Part shown: positions 61,809 through 64,000 of the stretch, in pieces | Numbering within the stretch: position 1 is the first letter of the stretch | Layout: each line of letters opens with the position of its first letter | Assembly (NCBI RefSeq): GCF_016757965.1 | Contig: NZ_JAEKIW010000009.1 | Span: 1 to 64,000 of the forward strand | Direction of reading: 5' to 3' | Origin: Archaeoglobus neptunius | GTDB taxonomy: Archaea > Halobacteriota > Archaeoglobi > Archaeoglobales > Archaeoglobaceae | Length of the DNA stretch: 64,000 nt | Translations under genes and position numbers: made by a program | The notes under the pieces: generated by a model | Told to the model about the DNA's origin: nothing | The model's input: only the letters and a program-made list of their open reading frames with translations | The model's database searches: none

Positions 61809-63521
61809 TTAGGTCTTTTTCAGTTCCTCATCTCTCAAAACTCTGCGCAGGATCTTGCCCACGGCAGACTTGGGTAGCTCATCTCTGAATTCGACAATTT
61901 TCGGAACCTTGTAGGCCGCAAGCCGTTCCTTGCAGAACTTTATTATGTCCTCCTCTGTCACCTTGTCCGCATACTCGGGTTTAAGCACGACAAAGGCCTT
62001 GACGGTTTCACCTCTGTAGGGATCGGGAACCCCAACAACGGCAGCCTCCATTACTGCAGGATGTTCGTACAGAACCTCTTCGACCTCTCTCGGGTAGATG
62101 TTGTAACCTCCCGCTATTATCATATCTTTCTTCCTGTCAACAATGTAGAAGTAGCCGTCCTCGTCCATTTTGGCCATATCTCCGGTAAGCAACCAGCCAT
62201 TGACCAGAACTTTTTTTGTCTCCTCTTCCATTTTCCAGTAACCCTTCATAACCTGAGGTCCCTTTATTGCGAGCTCTCCCACCTCGCCAACGGGCAGAAT
62301 TCTACCCTCATCGTCCACGACAACTGAGTACGTATCGGGGAAGGGTATTCCAATACTTCCTTCTTTGTTTACCCCGTAGATCGGATTTGCATGTGTAACA
62401 GGCGAGGTTTCACTGAGGCCGTATCCCTCAACGAGCTTACCCCCCGTCACCCTCTCGAACTCCCTTTTGACCTCAACCGGCAGGGGGGCTGCACCGCTGA
62501 TACATGCTTTGATTGAGCTGAGATCGTATTTGTCAAGATCGGGATGATTGAGAATTGCGTTGTACATCGTGGGAACGCCGCAGAATATGCTTACTCTGTA
62601 TTTCTGAATGCTCTCAAGAATCCTCTTTATATCTCGTGGATCCGGAACGAGAATGATGGTGGATCCAAATGCAATGGGTGCGTTCAATGAGGTTGTCATC
62701 CCGTAGCTGTGGAAATATGGCAGAACACCTATGAACACATCATTTTCGACATCTTTTTCCGGCAGCCATTCAAGAACCTGGTAGGCGTTGGCGACAAGAT
62801 TGTAGTGGGTGGACATTACGGCCTTGGGCACGCCGGTAGTCCCTCCAGTGTACAGAAATATTGCCACATCCTCCTTCGGGTTGATTTCGGCCCTCTTTCT
62901 GGATGGCGGAGATTTCATCACGTCCTTCCAGTAGACAATTTCATCTCTTCTGTCAATGTTTACCTTCTCCTTCTTCAGCGGGTACAGGAAGTTAAGCGGG
63001 AAGGGCAGAAAATCCTCAATTTTACAGATTACAGCCTTTTTTATTTTGCCATCTTTTATCAAATTTTTGATTCTCGGATAAACCATCTCAACGAAAAAGC
63101 CGTATTCAGCTTCGCTATTTTCGAGGATATATCTGATTTCTCTTTCGGTGTAGAGCGGATTGCACTGTACAACCGTCGCACCTGTTTTGAGTATTCCATA
63201 GTAAGCTGCAACGTAGTGGGGTGTGTTGGGTAGATCAACAACAACCTTGCTGCCCTTTCCAACACCCAGCTCGGAGAGATAACCGGCCACCCTGTCACTC
63301 ATCTCATCAAGCTGCCTGTATGTTATCTTTTTTCCGAAGAAGACAAGTGCTACCTTATCCGGGTGCTTCTTGGCAGATTCCTGCAGTAGCTCATAAAGCG
63401 GCACTTCAGGGTAGTCTATATGATCCCTCACACCCTCGTCGTAGAACTTGGTCCAGATTCTGTTGATCTCCTTCTCGTCCACTTCCATTATTGTTTTTCC
63501 TTCAACACCAAGCATATACAT
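61809..63521 (-). CDS. long-chain fatty acid-CoA ligase (acyl-CoA synthetase)
   Basis: A 570-residue AMP-forming acyl-CoA synthetase. Motifs: FLYTGGTTGVPKAVMSTHYN (P-loop A3), YGLSETSPVTHANP, GWLLTGDMAKMDEDGYFYIVDRKKDMIIAGGYNIYP, and the catalytic C-terminal Lys in KSAVGKILRRVL. Archaeoglobales use such enzymes to grow on or modify fatty acids. Starts at 63521 (leaderless, TATA-like ATTAAAATA) or 63488 (MEVDEKEI) are possible. Located between the HdrD-like gene and an acetyl-CoA synthetase gene. Confidence 0.93.
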   Translation of the reverse strand: MYMLGVEGKTIMEVDEKEINRIWTKFYDEGVRDHIDYPEVPLYELLQESAKKHPDKVALVFFGKKITYRQLDEMSDRVAGYLSELGVGKGSKVVVDLPNTPHYVAAYYGILKTGATVVQCNPLYTEREIRYILENSEAEYGFFVEMVYPRIKNLIKDGKIKKAVICKIEDFLPFPLNFLYPLKKEKVNIDRRDEIVYWKDVMKSPPSRKRAEINPKEDVAIFLYTGGTTGVPKAVMSTHYNLVANAYQVLEWLPEKDVENDVFIGVLPYFHSYGMTTSLNAPIAFGSTIILVPDPRDIKRILESIQKYRVSIFCGVPTMYNAILNHPDLDKYDLSSIKACISGAAPLPVEVKREFERVTGGKLVEGYGLSETSPVTHANPIYGVNKEGSIGIPFPDTYSVVVDDEGRILPVGEVGELAIKGPQVMKGYWKMEEETKKVLVNGWLLTGDMAKMDEDGYFYIVDRKKDMIIAGGYNIYPREVEEVLYEHPAVMEAAVVGVPDPYRGETVKAFVVLKPEYADKVTEEDIIKFCKERLAAYKVPKIVEFRDELPKSAVGKILRRVLRDEELKKT

Positions 63522-63584
63522 TCTTTGGATTAAGGATATTTTAATTTTATTAAGATAAAACAGAGAAAAAAACTTATTAAAAAT

Positions 63585-64000
63585 TTATAATTTCTTTATT
63601 CTACTAACCGCCTCTTTAACCTCTTCAACTGATGCCTCCTCCTCGAGTGTGGACAGGTCGCCAAGTTCCTGACCCAGGATCAACCTCTTCATGACCCTCC
63701 TCATTATCTTTCCACTTCTGGTCTTCGGAAGGACGTTAACGAATTGAATGTCTTTGAAGACGACTATTGGCCCAAGCGTCTTCCTGACGTGATCGATCAG
63801 CTCCTTCTTTAGCTGGTCACCTGGGCTGTATCCGGGTTTGAGGACAACGAAAGCCGCTGCAACCTCTCCTCGAATGTCATCAGGAACGCCACAAACACCC
63901 GCTTCTGCCACTGCCGGGTGGGAGATCAGAGCGTTCTCGACTTCTATGGTGCCTATCCTGTGTCCTGCAATCTTCATCACTTCATCTGCCCTTCCCGTAA
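63585..64000 (-). CDS. acs: acetyl-CoA synthetase, C-terminal part (cut by window edge)
   Basis: The frame is open from the right edge of the window (TGRADEVMKIAGHRIGT…) to a stop at 63585, giving the C-terminal domain of an AMP-forming acetyl-CoA synthetase. The hinge KIAGHRIGTIEVENAL and the catalytic Lys loop VLPKTRSGKIMRRVMKR are the family signatures. The N-terminal, ATP- and acetate-binding part lies beyond base 64000. The Met at 63980 is internal, not a start. Confidence 0.9.
   Translation of the reverse strand, partial: TGRADEVMKIAGHRIGTIEVENALISHPAVAEAGVCGVPDDIRGEVAAAFVVLKPGYSPGDQLKKELIDHVRKTLGPIVVFKDIQFVNVLPKTRSGKIMRRVMKRLILGQELGDLSTLEEEASVEEVKEAVSRIKKL

Overview
The window reads as chromosomal DNA of a hyperthermophilic euryarchaeon of the Archaeoglobales; Geoglobus or Archaeoglobus fits best, but the genus is inference. 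The basis is the archaeal information machinery (proteasome beta subunit, KH/metallo-beta-lactamase ribonuclease aCPSF1, Cbf5, Sec61beta, PIN-ATPase-KH), archaeal-type chemotaxis with CheF, a methanofuran-type gene, form III RuBisCO, an HdrD-like iron-sulfur protein, and TATA boxes about 25 nt upstream of start codons, which implies many leaderless transcripts. Genes are very tightly packed: no gap reaches 300 nt, and six convergent pairs overlap at their 3' ends. I see no rRNA, tRNA, CRISPR array or insertion sequence.

Region 1 (1-11772) is a chemotaxis island. The end of a methyl-accepting chemotaxis protein (MCP) is followed by bacteriohemerythrin, cheW, cheF, cheY, cheB, cheA, cheC, cheD and cheR as one operon. 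Next come a VapBC-like pair and two tandem 'winged-helix regulator plus soluble MCP' pairs, the second followed by another cheW. Parts of the duplicated MCP and cheW genes are nearly identical in DNA, which suggests gene conversion. No archaellum genes lie in the window.

Region 2 (11900-22800) holds an HtpX protease, a sodium/solute symporter with an unreported 47-residue membrane partner, Cbf5, and a minus-strand run of RuBisCO, PAS histidine kinase, triple-repeat DUF22-like protein, UspA, TauE/SafE exporter and a small membrane protein. A divergent radical SAM gene and a beta-propeller follow.

Region 3 (22800-29560) is the most unusual. Two YeiH/UPF0324 transporters (one with an N-terminal zinc ribbon) flank a membrane-anchored HAMP-PAS-PAS-PAS-DUF835 protein that ends in a winged helix and has no kinase domain. 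Three TGACG repeats at helical spacing sit between the sensor gene and the second transporter promoter. An Lrp regulator, an aminotransferase and a MoaD-like protein follow.

Region 4 (29590-37121) holds two very large proteins with pilin-type N-termini that share a homologous ectodomain, then a presenilin-like protease, the PIN-ATPase and hisI. Region 5 (37370-48190) mixes purine genes (purS, purL), a GTP cyclohydrolase II fused to a degenerate RibB domain, aCPSF1, the proteasome beta subunit, a class II aldolase, an MfnF-like protein, a PhnP-like hydrolase and an AAA ATPase.

Region 6 (48350-64000) has katG, an operon purE(class II)-purC-carA-carB-larB in which three activities use CO2 or bicarbonate, and housekeeping genes (Nif3-like, EngB, Sec61beta, amidohydrolase). 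It closes with an HdrD-like protein and two acyl/acetyl-CoA synthetases, the last cut by the window edge.
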